A stretch of 9,799 nucleotides of DNA from Bacteroidota bacterium (lineage in GTDB: Bacteria; Bacteroidota; Bacteroidia; J057), in NCBI GenBank assembly GCA_003696875.1, contig RFHL01000658.1, positions 1 to 9,799 on the forward strand, read 5' to 3'. The translations under genes and the position numbers were made by a program. The notes under the pieces are model-generated. The model worked only from the letters and a program-made list of their open reading frames with translations, had not been told where the DNA came from and searched no databases. Position 1 is the stretch's first letter. Each line of letters opens with the position of its first letter. This document shows positions 1-6,145 of the stretch, piece after piece.

Positions 1-108
1 GATGGGTATTGAGTGGTTTCCTTCTGATTGATTGGCCGGGAAAAAGGCCCGGATGTGGGCAGCTTTTCGTAGCTTGGTAAGCCAAGCTATGAACCAAAGC
101 CCCCCTTT
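1..108. other. upstream non-coding stretch, possible end of a preceding gene
   Basis: No complete gene is visible here. A plus-strand reading frame entering the window closes at a TGA at 29-31 (last residues GIEWFPSD), so it could be the tail of an upstream gene, but so few codons cannot be identified. A weak inverted repeat (CCGGG 36-40, CCCGG 48-52) follows it but has no T-run, so I do not call it a terminator. The clearest element is the palindrome at 70-89, listed separately. No Shine-Dalgarno sequence precedes the ATG at 109. Confidence 0.3.
70..89. promoter_or_regulatory. perfect 8-bp inverted repeat upstream of the crotonase gene
   Basis: The arms TAGCTTGG (70-77) and CCAAGCTA (82-89) are exact reverse complements around a 4-base spacer, TAAG. 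The element ends 19 bases before the crotonase ATG. The left arm also matches the Bacteroidota -7 box TAnnTTTG at all but one position (TAgcTTGG), but no good -33 TTG lies 19-21 bases upstream. It could be an operator over the promoter, a hairpin in the mRNA leader, or chance. The symmetry is seen directly; the role is inference. Confidence 0.4.
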
Positions 109-921
109 ATGGACTACACTTCTTTTTCGCTCTCGATCGAAAACCACATCGCCGAGGTACGCTTCAACCGCCCCGACAAGGCCAATGCCCTCCATGCCGA
201 GGCCTGGGAAGAAATGCGGCTCCTCTTCCGGGACCTGGCCGGCAACTCAGCCGTCCGGGTGGTGATCCTCAGCGGCGAAGGCCACCACTTCTGCGCCGGC
301 ATCGACCTCACGATGCTCATGTCGATCAACCAGGACATGCAGGATAGCTGCGAGGGGCGCAAGCGGGAACGCCTGCGCAGGCACATCCTCTACCTCCAGG
401 ACTGTATCCAGGCCATTGAAGACTGCCCGGTACCCGTCCTCGCCGCCATTCATGGCGGCTGCATCGGCGGCGGGCTCGATATCATCTCGGCCTGCGACAT
501 GCGCTATGCCGCCGAGGGGGCCTACTTCACCGTCAAGGAAGTTGATATGGGCATGGTGGCCGACCTCGGCACCCTGCAGCGCCTGCCCAAACTGATTCCC
601 GACGGCATGGCCCGGGAAATGGCCTACACCGGTCGCAAGGTGGCAGCCCAGGAAGCCCAGGCCTGCGGCCTGGTCAATCAGGTATATCCCGACCAGGACG
701 CACTCTATGCGGCAGTTCATGCACTCGCCGTAAACATCGCGGCCAAGTCGCCCCTCTCCATCCGGGGCAGCAAGGAAATGCTCGTCTACGCCCGTGACCA
801 CAGCGTCGCCGACGGCCTCAACTACATCGCCACCTGGAATGCCGCCATGATCCTCTCCGAGGACCTTGCCACCGCCTTTCAGGCCAGCCTGACCAAAAAG
901 CCACCGATTTTTCGGGATTGA
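109..921 (+). CDS. crotonase-family protein, probable delta(3,5)-delta(2,4)-dienoyl-CoA isomerase
   Basis: A 270-residue enoyl-CoA hydratase/isomerase. The fold markers are present: the oxyanion-hole segment HFCAGIDL at 60-67 and the second half-site IHGGCIGGGLD at 114-124. The stretch from ACDMRY (128-133) through KEVDMG and ADLGTLQRLP (151-160) closely resembles eukaryotic peroxisomal/mitochondrial ECH1 as I remember it. Asp124, Glu144 and Asp152 fall at the same spacing (20 and 8 residues) as the rat ECH1 acids D176, E196 and D204, which shift the double bonds of 3,5-dienoyl-CoA to 2,4-dienoyl-CoA. That step lets odd-numbered double bonds be removed during unsaturated fatty acid beta-oxidation. 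Expected to be soluble and cytoplasmic, as a crotonase hexamer. The ATG at 109 fits the normal crotonase N-terminus. The gene stands alone and converges on the lipoprotein gene across a shared terminator. Ordinary enoyl-CoA hydratase activity is the main alternative, but hydratases need a Glu pair that does not match this pattern. Confidence 0.88.
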   Translation: MDYTSFSLSIENHIAEVRFNRPDKANALHAEAWEEMRLLFRDLAGNSAVRVVILSGEGHHFCAGIDLTMLMSINQDMQDSCEGRKRERLRRHILYLQDCIQAIEDCPVPVLAAIHGGCIGGGLDIISACDMRYAAEGAYFTVKEVDMGMVADLGTLQRLPKLIPDGMAREMAYTGRKVAAQEAQACGLVNQVYPDQDALYAAVHALAVNIAAKSPLSIRGSKEMLVYARDHSVADGLNYIATWNAAMILSEDLATAFQASLTKKPPIFRD

Positions 922-943
922 GTCCAGACTTGCCCATTCCCCC

Positions 944-981
944 AAAAAGACGGCTCCCTCGTGTGAGGGAGCCGTCTTTTT
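944..981. terminator. strong bidirectional intrinsic terminator
   Basis: A perfect 17-bp stem (944-960 with 965-981) closes on the loop GTGT. The core is GACGGCTCCCTC, flanked by an A-run on the left and a T-run on the right, so each strand gives a GC stem followed by at least five U. It begins 22 bases after the crotonase stop and ends 23 bases before the stop of the convergent lipoprotein gene, so it can serve both. Confidence 0.93.
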
Positions 982-1004
982 TGGGGACGACGTGTGGTGC
1001 TGCC

Positions 1005-1460
1005 TCAATGATCCTCACCCAGATCCTCGCACAGGCCTACGATCTCGTGAAAGCGGTCATGCAGGGCGAAAAGCGGATCTTTGAGCTCGGCATCAGGCGT
1101 TCCTGCTGCTACCTGATCACTCAGGGCCGCGGTCTCCTGGGCCAGCAGGGTCAGCTTCTCCTCCAGCCCCTTGTCTGCATGGGCTGCCGGTACGGTCATC
1201 GCGCTCCAGGTCGCTGCCGAAGCCGCCATCTCGGCGGCTTTTTCCTTAAAGGGGGCATAGTTACCCTCTTCTGCCGGATGGAAGGTACCCGACATCAGAG
1301 CGTGAAACGCTTCAATTTGCGCATCCCAGGCCGCTAGCGCGGGGTCTGGAGTAGTCTGCTCGGTTTCCACGGTTTCTGTCTCGGTCTGCTTGTCGGCACA
1401 GGCCGCCATCATCGCCCAAAAAGCCAGGGCCATCAACAGGATTCGTGCGTTGGTCATCAT
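1005..1460 (-). CDS. small secreted lipoprotein, probable helical bundle, function unknown
   Basis: 151 residues. The N-terminus is a short charged segment, a hydrophobic stretch (about 7-20) and a lipobox MAAC with Cys21, so it should be exported by Sec and lipid-anchored. A Thr/Glu-rich linker (about 24-38) follows, then a mainly helical body. Distinctive residues are His53, the HPAEEGN segment at 61-67, and a C-terminal LHDRFHEIVGLC (133-144) carrying His134, His138 and Cys144. The layout recalls four-helix periplasmic proteins such as the cytochrome c' fold, but there is no CxxCH heme motif. I do not recognise a named family. Two ATGs lie side by side (1460 and 1457) and either could start translation. 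A terminator-like hairpin sits 22 bases upstream of the start, which makes the source of its transcript unclear. Confidence 0.75.
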   Translation of the reverse strand: MMTNARILLMALAFWAMMAACADKQTETETVETEQTTPDPALAAWDAQIEAFHALMSGTFHPAEEGNYAPFKEKAAEMAASAATWSAMTVPAAHADKGLEEKLTLLAQETAALSDQVAAGTPDAELKDPLFALHDRFHEIVGLCEDLGEDH

Positions 1461-1474
1461 AGGATTCTTGGTTG

Positions 1475-1513
1475 AAAAAGATAGAGAAGGCCCAAACTAC
1501 GCGGGCCTTCTCT
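1475..1513 (-). terminator. intrinsic terminator for the oxidoreductase gene, directly before the lipoprotein gene
   Basis: An exact 11-bp inverted repeat, AGAGAAGGCCC (1483-1493) and GGGCCTTCTCT (1503-1513), has a 9-base loop. On the minus strand the stem is followed by ATCTTTTT (1482-1475), the layout of a rho-independent terminator. It lies 50 bases past the stop of the Gfo/Idh gene. On the plus strand no T-run follows. Its T-run ends only 14 bases before the lipoprotein ATG, so an attenuator role is possible. Confidence 0.75.
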
Positions 1514-1522
1514 GAAGTCCAA
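1493..1522 (-). promoter_or_regulatory. possible promoter of the lipoprotein gene nested in the terminator hairpin
   Basis: On the minus strand TTG (1522-1520) and TAGTTTG (1499-1493) are separated by 21 bases, close to the Bacteroidota pattern TTG/TTTG, 19-21 bases, TAnnTTTG. The -7-like box has one base fewer than the consensus between TA and TTTG. It falls mainly in the hairpin loop, so a transcript starting there would not contain the whole stem. Sequence match only; weak. Confidence 0.3.
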
Positions 1523-1563
1523 TGACTTTTGTTTGCCAAAAAGGCGGAGGAGGTCTCCGAGGG

Positions 1564-2970
1564 CTATTTCACCCGCTTCATGGCCTCGGGATCCCATTTG
1601 ACAGCCTTCTTCTCGGCATAGCTCACATTGGTGAGCAGGGCGGCCGCGGCGGCCCGGAACCCAAAGGCCCCGTCCTCCACCACCTTGCCTCCTTCCCGGA
1701 CCGCTTGGATAAAGCCGGCCCAGTGGTCGTAGTGATCGCTATAGCCCTCGGGGGCGCTATAGGTCAGTTCGGCTGGTCCCTGCACCTGCGGACGGTCGGG
1801 ATAGGTCTCCTTGTACCAGGCTTCGTAGGCGGCCTGCTCTTTTTCGGAGAAAGTAAAGAAGGAGTCCCAACCTCCGTAGCCGGGATTGGCGGGCATCTTG
1901 CTGCGCTTGATGGTCACCCCGCTCCAGCCGAGGGTCATGGTACCCTCGGTGCCGACGAGGCGGGTCACATTGCCACCGCCGCCGCCATCAATGAAGTTGA
2001 CGCGCAGCTGCGCGTTGAAGGCGGGATGTTGGTCATTCTCGGGATAGTCGTAGACAGAGAGCACCACGTCAGGCACGTCGCGGCCATCGTCCCAGTAGCG
2101 CAGTCCCCCACTCGCGATGGCCCGCTCCGGGCCATGGGAGCCCGTGATGACGTGCAGGCCCGAGAGCAGGTGCACATAGAGGTCGCCCGGCACGCCGGTG
2201 CCGTAATCCTGATAGTTGCGCCAGCGAAAGAAGCGCTTGGCGTCAAAGGGGCGCTTGGGCGCGTCGCCCAGGTAGGCCTCCCAATCGACCGTCTCGGGCG
2301 AGGCGTCGGTGGGAATGGAGTACTGCCAGGCCCCGAGGGCCGATTGCCGGTCGGTCCAGGCCTCCACGAGAATCAACTGGCCGATTTCGCCGGCTTGGTA
2401 CAACTCCTGCGCCTTGGCGGTGAGGATGGAGCTCACCCGTTGGCTGCCTACCTGCAGCACCTTGCCGGACTTGCGCTCTGCGGCGAGCACGGCATGGCCC
2501 TCGTCGAGGTGCTGCACCATCGGCTTCTCACAATAGACATGCTTGCCCGCCTCCAGGGCGGCGATGGTGATGTGATCATGCCAGTGATCCGAAGTGGCCA
2601 CGATGACGGCATCGACATCGGCCCGCGCCAGCAACTCGCGGTAGTCGCGGGTCGTGAATAGGTCCTTGCCGGCGTGCAGCTCCCGGGCGCGCTGCAGGCG
2701 GCCCTGGTAGAGGTCGCAGACCGCCACCAACTCCACGCCCGGCACTTGCAGCGCGGTATTGAGGTTGTTGAAGCCCATGATCCCCAGACCGATGACACCC
2801 AGGCCCACCCGCTCGTTGGCGGAGACGCGGGCCTGGTACTTGTCCCAGGGAAGGATTTGGGAGGCGGAGGATTGGGCAAAGAGCTGGGGAGCCGCCCCGG
2901 CGGCGAGGGCACCCCCCGCCAGCCGCTTGACAAAGCGGCGACGCGAGGCTTGAGAGGATTTCTTCTTCAT
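1564..2970 (-). CDS. Tat-exported Gfo/Idh/MocA-family oxidoreductase
   Basis: 468 residues from the ATG at 2970. Starting further upstream (to 3099) would overlap the preceding gene and bury the signal peptide, so 2970 is preferred. Residues 9-15, SRRRFVK, match the twin-arginine consensus SRRxFLK and are followed by an Ala/Gly-rich hydrophobic stretch and a likely cleavage near AQ (32-33). Tat export implies folding with NAD(P) bound before transport, as known for Zymomonas glucose-fructose oxidoreductase. The Rossmann motif GLGIMG is at 61-66, Asp86 ends the second strand, the SDHWHDH segment is at 127-133 and the hallmark EKP at 148-150. The C-terminal half has the family's substrate domain with DYGTGVPGDLYVHLLSGLH. 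The likely substrate is a sugar or polyol, but the sequence does not identify it. Members of this secreted type are common in Bacteroidota and Planctomycetes. It lies 107 bases after the VTT gene on the same strand and has its own terminator. Confidence 0.9.
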   Translation of the reverse strand: MKKKSSQASRRRFVKRLAGGALAAGAAPQLFAQSSASQILPWDKYQARVSANERVGLGVIGLGIMGFNNLNTALQVPGVELVAVCDLYQGRLQRARELHAGKDLFTTRDYRELLARADVDAVIVATSDHWHDHITIAALEAGKHVYCEKPMVQHLDEGHAVLAAERKSGKVLQVGSQRVSSILTAKAQELYQAGEIGQLILVEAWTDRQSALGAWQYSIPTDASPETVDWEAYLGDAPKRPFDAKRFFRWRNYQDYGTGVPGDLYVHLLSGLHVITGSHGPERAIASGGLRYWDDGRDVPDVVLSVYDYPENDQHPAFNAQLRVNFIDGGGGGNVTRLVGTEGTMTLGWSGVTIKRSKMPANPGYGGWDSFFTFSEKEQAAYEAWYKETYPDRPQVQGPAELTYSAPEGYSDHYDHWAGFIQAVREGGKVVEDGAFGFRAAAAALLTNVSYAEKKAVKWDPEAMKRVK

Positions 2971-3024
2971 GGGTAGGTAGCGTAGTAGGATTAATGGAAA
3001 CAAGCGAGGTTTGAGCTGGCAGCC

Positions 3025-3032
3025 TAAAGGTA
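3025..3032 (-). promoter_or_regulatory. possible -7 box for the Gfo/Idh gene
   Basis: The minus strand reads TACCTTTA, seven of eight positions of TAnnTTTG, 54 bases before the ATG at 2970. No TTG or TTTG stands at the expected -33 spacing, so read-through from the VTT gene is equally likely. Confidence 0.22.
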
Positions 3033-3077
3033 GGCGAAATGAGGCACAGATGCCGCCCTCCCGTTTTTCCTTGTTCC

Positions 3078-3653
3078 CTAAAAGCCCGCCAGCACCCAAC
3101 CCACAATCGCGAAGCGCACAAAGCGGGTCGAGGCATAGAGCAAAAAGCGCCGGTAGGGAAACTGGAAGGTGCCGCTAAGGAAGCAAATGATGGCAAAAGG
3201 CAGGGGCGTGAGGGCCGCCAGGATGATGATGATGCCCCCCCAGCGGCGGTAGAGCTCAGCATTGCGCACGAAGGTATCCCACTGCGTGATGCGGGCAAGG
3301 CGGGGCCAGCTTTTGATCCAGCGTCCGAGGAGATAGGCAATGCTCCCTCCCCCAAAGGACAGCGCCGCCATGAGGGCAACGTAGGCGACATACAAGCCTA
3401 CCGGCTGCCCAGCCGCCCAGATGACAAACAGTTCCAGCGGTATGAGACCGGTGAAGGTCTCGGAGAGAAAAAAGATCAGAAACATGAGCACCGGCCGCTC
3501 TGTGAAAGGCCGGAGAAAGGCGTTCCACTCGGCGGGCAGGAGATAATCGGCCAGCAGATAGGCCCCAATGATGCTACCGAGCCACAGCAATCCCTTGAGG
3601 GCATTGCTGAGGATAAATTTCCAGTAGGCTTCACGCGTGGGACGCTCGGACAT
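3078..3653 (-). CDS. VTT/DedA-like (SNARE-associated) inner-membrane protein
   Basis: 191 residues with about five hydrophobic segments (near 13-39, 55-82, 85-110, 138-162 and 170-191). The order of motifs matches the VTT/DedA domain: an acidic-proline turn TGLIPLELF (68-76) after a re-entrant-like segment, GGGSIAYLLGR (101-111) with the typical Gly-Arg, then RRWGG (136-140), the TPLP turn (149-152) and a late arginine-containing helix. Proteins of this family act in lipid movement across the membrane or ion homeostasis; the substrate here is unknown. Length is normal for the short YqaA/DedA types. The ATG at 3653 lies 22 bases downstream of a perfect -7 box. It may be co-transcribed with the oxidoreductase gene that follows, although nothing links their functions. 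Confidence 0.78.
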   Translation of the reverse strand: MSERPTREAYWKFILSNALKGLLWLGSIIGAYLLADYLLPAEWNAFLRPFTERPVLMFLIFFLSETFTGLIPLELFVIWAAGQPVGLYVAYVALMAALSFGGGSIAYLLGRWIKSWPRLARITQWDTFVRNAELYRRWGGIIIILAALTPLPFAIICFLSGTFQFPYRRFLLYASTRFVRFAIVGWVLAGF

Positions 3654-3675
3654 AGGGCCATTTCCTGATCAGCTT

Positions 3676-3683
3676 CAAATATA
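3676..3683 (-). promoter_or_regulatory. -7 box of the VTT gene promoter
   Basis: The minus strand reads TATATTTG, an exact match to the Bacteroidota -7 box TAnnTTTG, 22 bases before the ATG at 3653. This gives a short leader. The nearest TTTG is 25 bases further upstream, longer than the usual 19-21, so the -33 element is uncertain. Confidence 0.6.
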
Positions 3684-3696
3684 GCCGCCCAAGCCG

Positions 3697-3704
3697 TAAA
3701 TTGG
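3697..3704 (+). promoter_or_regulatory. possible -7 box of the aldo/keto reductase gene
   Basis: TAAATTGG matches TAnnTTTG at all but one position and ends 32 bases before the ATG at 3737. No convincing -33 element is seen. It would give a promoter back to back with that of the VTT gene in the 83-base divergent gap. Confidence 0.3.
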
Positions 3705-3736
3705 CAGTCAAAAGGAAGTTTCTCCAAACGCACCCT

Positions 3737-4627
3737 ATGCAATACCGCCCCCTCGGCCCTTCGGGCCTGTCCGTGAGTGAGATCAGTTTTGGCTGTATGT
3801 CGCTGGGCGAAGATCACGCCCAAAACGCCCGTCTGTTGCACGAAGCCTACGATCTGGGCATCAATCTTTTTGATACGGCCGATCTGTATCAGAGAGGCTT
3901 CAATGAAGAAAGCGTGGGCCGTGCCTTCGCCGGCCGCCGCGATCAGGTCCTGATCGCGACTAAGGTCGGCAACCAGTGGCGACCCGACGGCACGGGCTGG
4001 GACTGGAACCCCCGCAAAGCCTACATCCTGCGGGCGGTGGAAGACAGCCTGCGGCGCCTGCGCACCGACTACATCGACCTCTACCAGTTGCATGGCGGCA
4101 CCCTGGATGATCCTATCGATGAGACCATAGAGGCCTTTGAGCAGTTGAAAGCCGCCGGTAAGATTCGCCATTATGGCATCTCCTCTATCCGACCCAATGT
4201 GGTGCAGACCTGGCTCCGTCGCGCCGGGCTGGTGAGTGTGATGAGCCAATACAGCCTGCTGGACCGCCGGCCGGAGGAGCAGATTATGCCCATGCTCGCC
4301 GAAGCCGGTATCGGCCTGCTGGTGCGGGGCGGGGTGGCCAAGGGCCTCCTCGCCGGCAAGCCGGCGGCGGGCTACCTGGAACATGAGGCCCCGGCGGTGG
4401 CCCGGGTGCAGGGGGCCCTCGCCACCCTTGGCGGCGATCCCGCCGCCTGGGCCCTACGCTATGCGCTGGACGCCCCGGCCGTGGCCACCGTCGTGGCCGG
4501 GATTCGCACCGGCGCGCAATTGCGCGCCAATGTCGCCGCCAGCCAACTGCCTCCCCTGACGCCTGTCCAGCGCCAGCAGTTGGACGACGTAATCCCCCCG
4601 CTCGTCTACACCCAGCATCGGGTCTGA
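3737..4627 (+). CDS. aldo/keto reductase
   Basis: 296 residues, a typical aldo/keto reductase TIM barrel length. The catalytic tetrad is complete: Asp46 in FDTADLY, Tyr51, Lys76 in ATKVG and His119 in QLHGG. Further family marks are the opening PLGPSGLSVSEISFGCMSLG, GISS at 147-150, QYSLLDR (171-177) and the C-terminal NADPH-binding segment GIRTGAQLRAN (255-265). It should reduce aldehydes or ketones with NADPH in the cytoplasm; the natural substrate cannot be read from the sequence. The ATG at 3737 begins exactly where the family consensus starts; the alternative upstream TTG at 3701 would lie inside the likely promoter. The gene is followed after 117 bases by the MATE gene on the same strand with no visible terminator between them. 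Confidence 0.92.
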   Translation: MQYRPLGPSGLSVSEISFGCMSLGEDHAQNARLLHEAYDLGINLFDTADLYQRGFNEESVGRAFAGRRDQVLIATKVGNQWRPDGTGWDWNPRKAYILRAVEDSLRRLRTDYIDLYQLHGGTLDDPIDETIEAFEQLKAAGKIRHYGISSIRPNVVQTWLRRAGLVSVMSQYSLLDRRPEEQIMPMLAEAGIGLLVRGGVAKGLLAGKPAAGYLEHEAPAVARVQGALATLGGDPAAWALRYALDAPAVATVVAGIRTGAQLRANVAASQLPPLTPVQRQQLDDVIPPLVYTQHRV

Positions 4628-4638
4628 GGATAATTTGG

Positions 4639-4646
4639 CATCTTTG
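4639..4646 (+). promoter_or_regulatory. possible -7 box of the MATE-metallophosphoesterase operon
   Basis: CATCTTTG, followed by CCC, matches TAnnTTTG at all but one position and sits 12 bases after the aldo/keto reductase stop. A -33 TTTG is not seen at normal spacing. If used, the leader to the ATG at 4745 would be about 90 bases. Confidence 0.3.
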
Positions 4647-4744
4647 CCCGGAACAAAAGCAGGTGCCGGCCGTTCAACGTTACAACGATGATTTTCCGGC
4701 GCAGCCCAAGCCCGGCGCCTCACACTCCGATCCCCACCTTTTTT

Positions 4745-6133
4745 ATGCCCAGTTCTTCCGCCAAAGCGACCCTCACGCAAGGACCCATTGCGCCCATGCT
4801 GATCCGCCTCACCATCCCGATGGTTTTCGGGATTTTTAGCATGGTGGCGTTCAACCTTGTCGACACCTATTTTATTGGCCAGGAAGGGACGCTCGAATTG
4901 GCGGCCCTTTCTTTTACGCTGCCCGTCGTGATGGTCCTGGGGGCCATCGGGATGGGGATGAGCATGGGGGCCTCGGCGGTGATCTCGCGCGCCTTTGGCG
5001 AGGGCGACCAAGCCAAGGTGCAACGTCTTACCGTAGACAGCCTCATGCTGGCTCTGGCTGCCGCCCTGCTGTTTGTCGGCCTGGGCCTGCTGACCATGGA
5101 TCCGCTCTTCCGCTTGCTGGGCGCCGAGGGTGAGGTACTGGAACTGGTCAAGGAGTACATGACCGTCTGGTACATCGGGGTGAGCTTTGTGATCATCCCC
5201 TTTGTCGGCAACAGCGCCATCCGCGCCAATGGCGACACCCTCACGCCTGCTGTCATCATGGCCAGCATGGTGGTGCTCAACATCATTCTGGATCCCATCC
5301 TGATTTTTGGCTGGGGCCCCATCCCGGCGATGAGCCTGCGGGGAGCCGCGATTGCCACGGTGATCGCCCGCGCGCTCTCGCTACTGCTGGGCCTGGTGGT
5401 GCTCTACCGCAAGGACATGCTCACCCTGCGGGTACCCAGCACCGCGGAGGCCCTGACCTCCTGGCGGTCCATCCTCCGGATCGGCCTGCCCGCCTCAGCC
5501 ACCAACCTGGTGGTGCCCCTCACCACCGCCCTGATCACCCGCCTGGTGGCCACCTACGGCCCGGAGGCCGTAGCTGCCCTGGGTGTCTCTTCGCGCATCG
5601 ACCTCTTTGCCATCATGATCGTGGTGGCACTCTCATCGGTGATTGGTCCCTTTGTAGGGCAAAACCTCGGCGCAGGCAAGCTGCAGCGCCTGCAAAAAGG
5701 CGTGATGATGAGCCAGCGCTTCGGGCTGCTATGGGGCGTGGCCATGTTGCTCCTGCTGGGTCTCAGTGGCCGCTGGATCGCACCGCTCTTTACCGACAAT
5801 ACCCAGGTGATGGAGTACATCGTCCTATACCTGATGATCGTGCCCTTTGGCTACATGGCCCGCTGCGTCTATGCCCTAGGCAATACCATCCTCAACGTAT
5901 TGGACAAGCCGTTGCTGGCTTCCTCCATCACCCTGGTCCAGATGTTTGCCATCTACCTGCCTATGGCCTACCTGGGATCAATGTGGCTGGGCTTGCCCGG
6001 CATCTTTGGGGCGCTGGCCACGGCCTACACGGCCGGCGGAGCGGCCTCCTATCTGTTGGTGCGCCGCGAGTTGCGGCAGCGCATCCAAAAGCAGAAAACC
6101 CCGCCAGCTTCCTTGGAAGCGGTCCCCGCATAA
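4745..6133 (+). CDS. MATE-family multidrug/metabolite exporter
   Basis: 462 residues with about twelve membrane segments in two homologous halves. MATE hallmarks include NLVDTYFIG (37-45), FGEGD (84-88), NSAIRANGDTLTP (156-168), NIILDPILIFGWG (179-191) and, in the second half, GLPASATNLV and PFVGQNLGAGK. Asp40, Asn156, Asn179 and Asp183 fall one residue off the N-lobe residues D41, N157, N180 and D184 of Pyrococcus MATE, which bind the coupling cation; this supports proton- or sodium-driven export from the cytoplasm. Substrates are usually cationic drugs or metabolites but cannot be predicted here. I chose ATG 4745 over 4688 because the extra 19 residues (Pro/Ser-rich, starting MIFRRSPSPAP) are unlike the family and because the numbering then fits known MATEs. 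The metallophosphoesterase gene begins 12 bases after the stop, so the two are very probably co-transcribed. Confidence 0.93.
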   Translation: MPSSSAKATLTQGPIAPMLIRLTIPMVFGIFSMVAFNLVDTYFIGQEGTLELAALSFTLPVVMVLGAIGMGMSMGASAVISRAFGEGDQAKVQRLTVDSLMLALAAALLFVGLGLLTMDPLFRLLGAEGEVLELVKEYMTVWYIGVSFVIIPFVGNSAIRANGDTLTPAVIMASMVVLNIILDPILIFGWGPIPAMSLRGAAIATVIARALSLLLGLVVLYRKDMLTLRVPSTAEALTSWRSILRIGLPASATNLVVPLTTALITRLVATYGPEAVAALGVSSRIDLFAIMIVVALSSVIGPFVGQNLGAGKLQRLQKGVMMSQRFGLLWGVAMLLLLGLSGRWIAPLFTDNTQVMEYIVLYLMIVPFGYMARCVYALGNTILNVLDKPLLASSITLVQMFAIYLPMAYLGSMWLGLPGIFGALATAYTAGGAASYLLVRRELRQRIQKQKTPPASLEAVPA

Positions 6134-6145
6134 GCCATATTTCCC

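Noticed and set aside
36..52. CCGGG/CCCGG hairpin as a terminator of an upstream gene
   Set aside because: The stem is only 5 bp and is not followed by a T-run on either strand.
247..1008. Minus-strand open frame opposite the crotonase gene
   Set aside because: It is the shadow of a well-supported crotonase and runs through the bidirectional terminator.
1522..2661. Long plus-strand open frame (379 codons) opposite the Gfo/Idh gene
   Set aside because: It is antisense to a protein with a clear Tat signal, Rossmann motif and EKP motif. Its product is Gly/His/Val-rich without any family motif, as expected from the reverse reading of a GC-rich gene.
2971..3099. Longer N-terminus for the Gfo/Idh protein (43 extra residues)
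   Set aside because: It would overlap the VTT gene and place the twin-arginine signal deep inside the protein.
4688..4744. Earlier ATG for the MATE protein
   Set aside because: The extra 19 residues are Pro/Ser-rich and unlike MATE N-termini; with ATG 4745 the conserved acids line up with known MATEs. It is not fully excluded.
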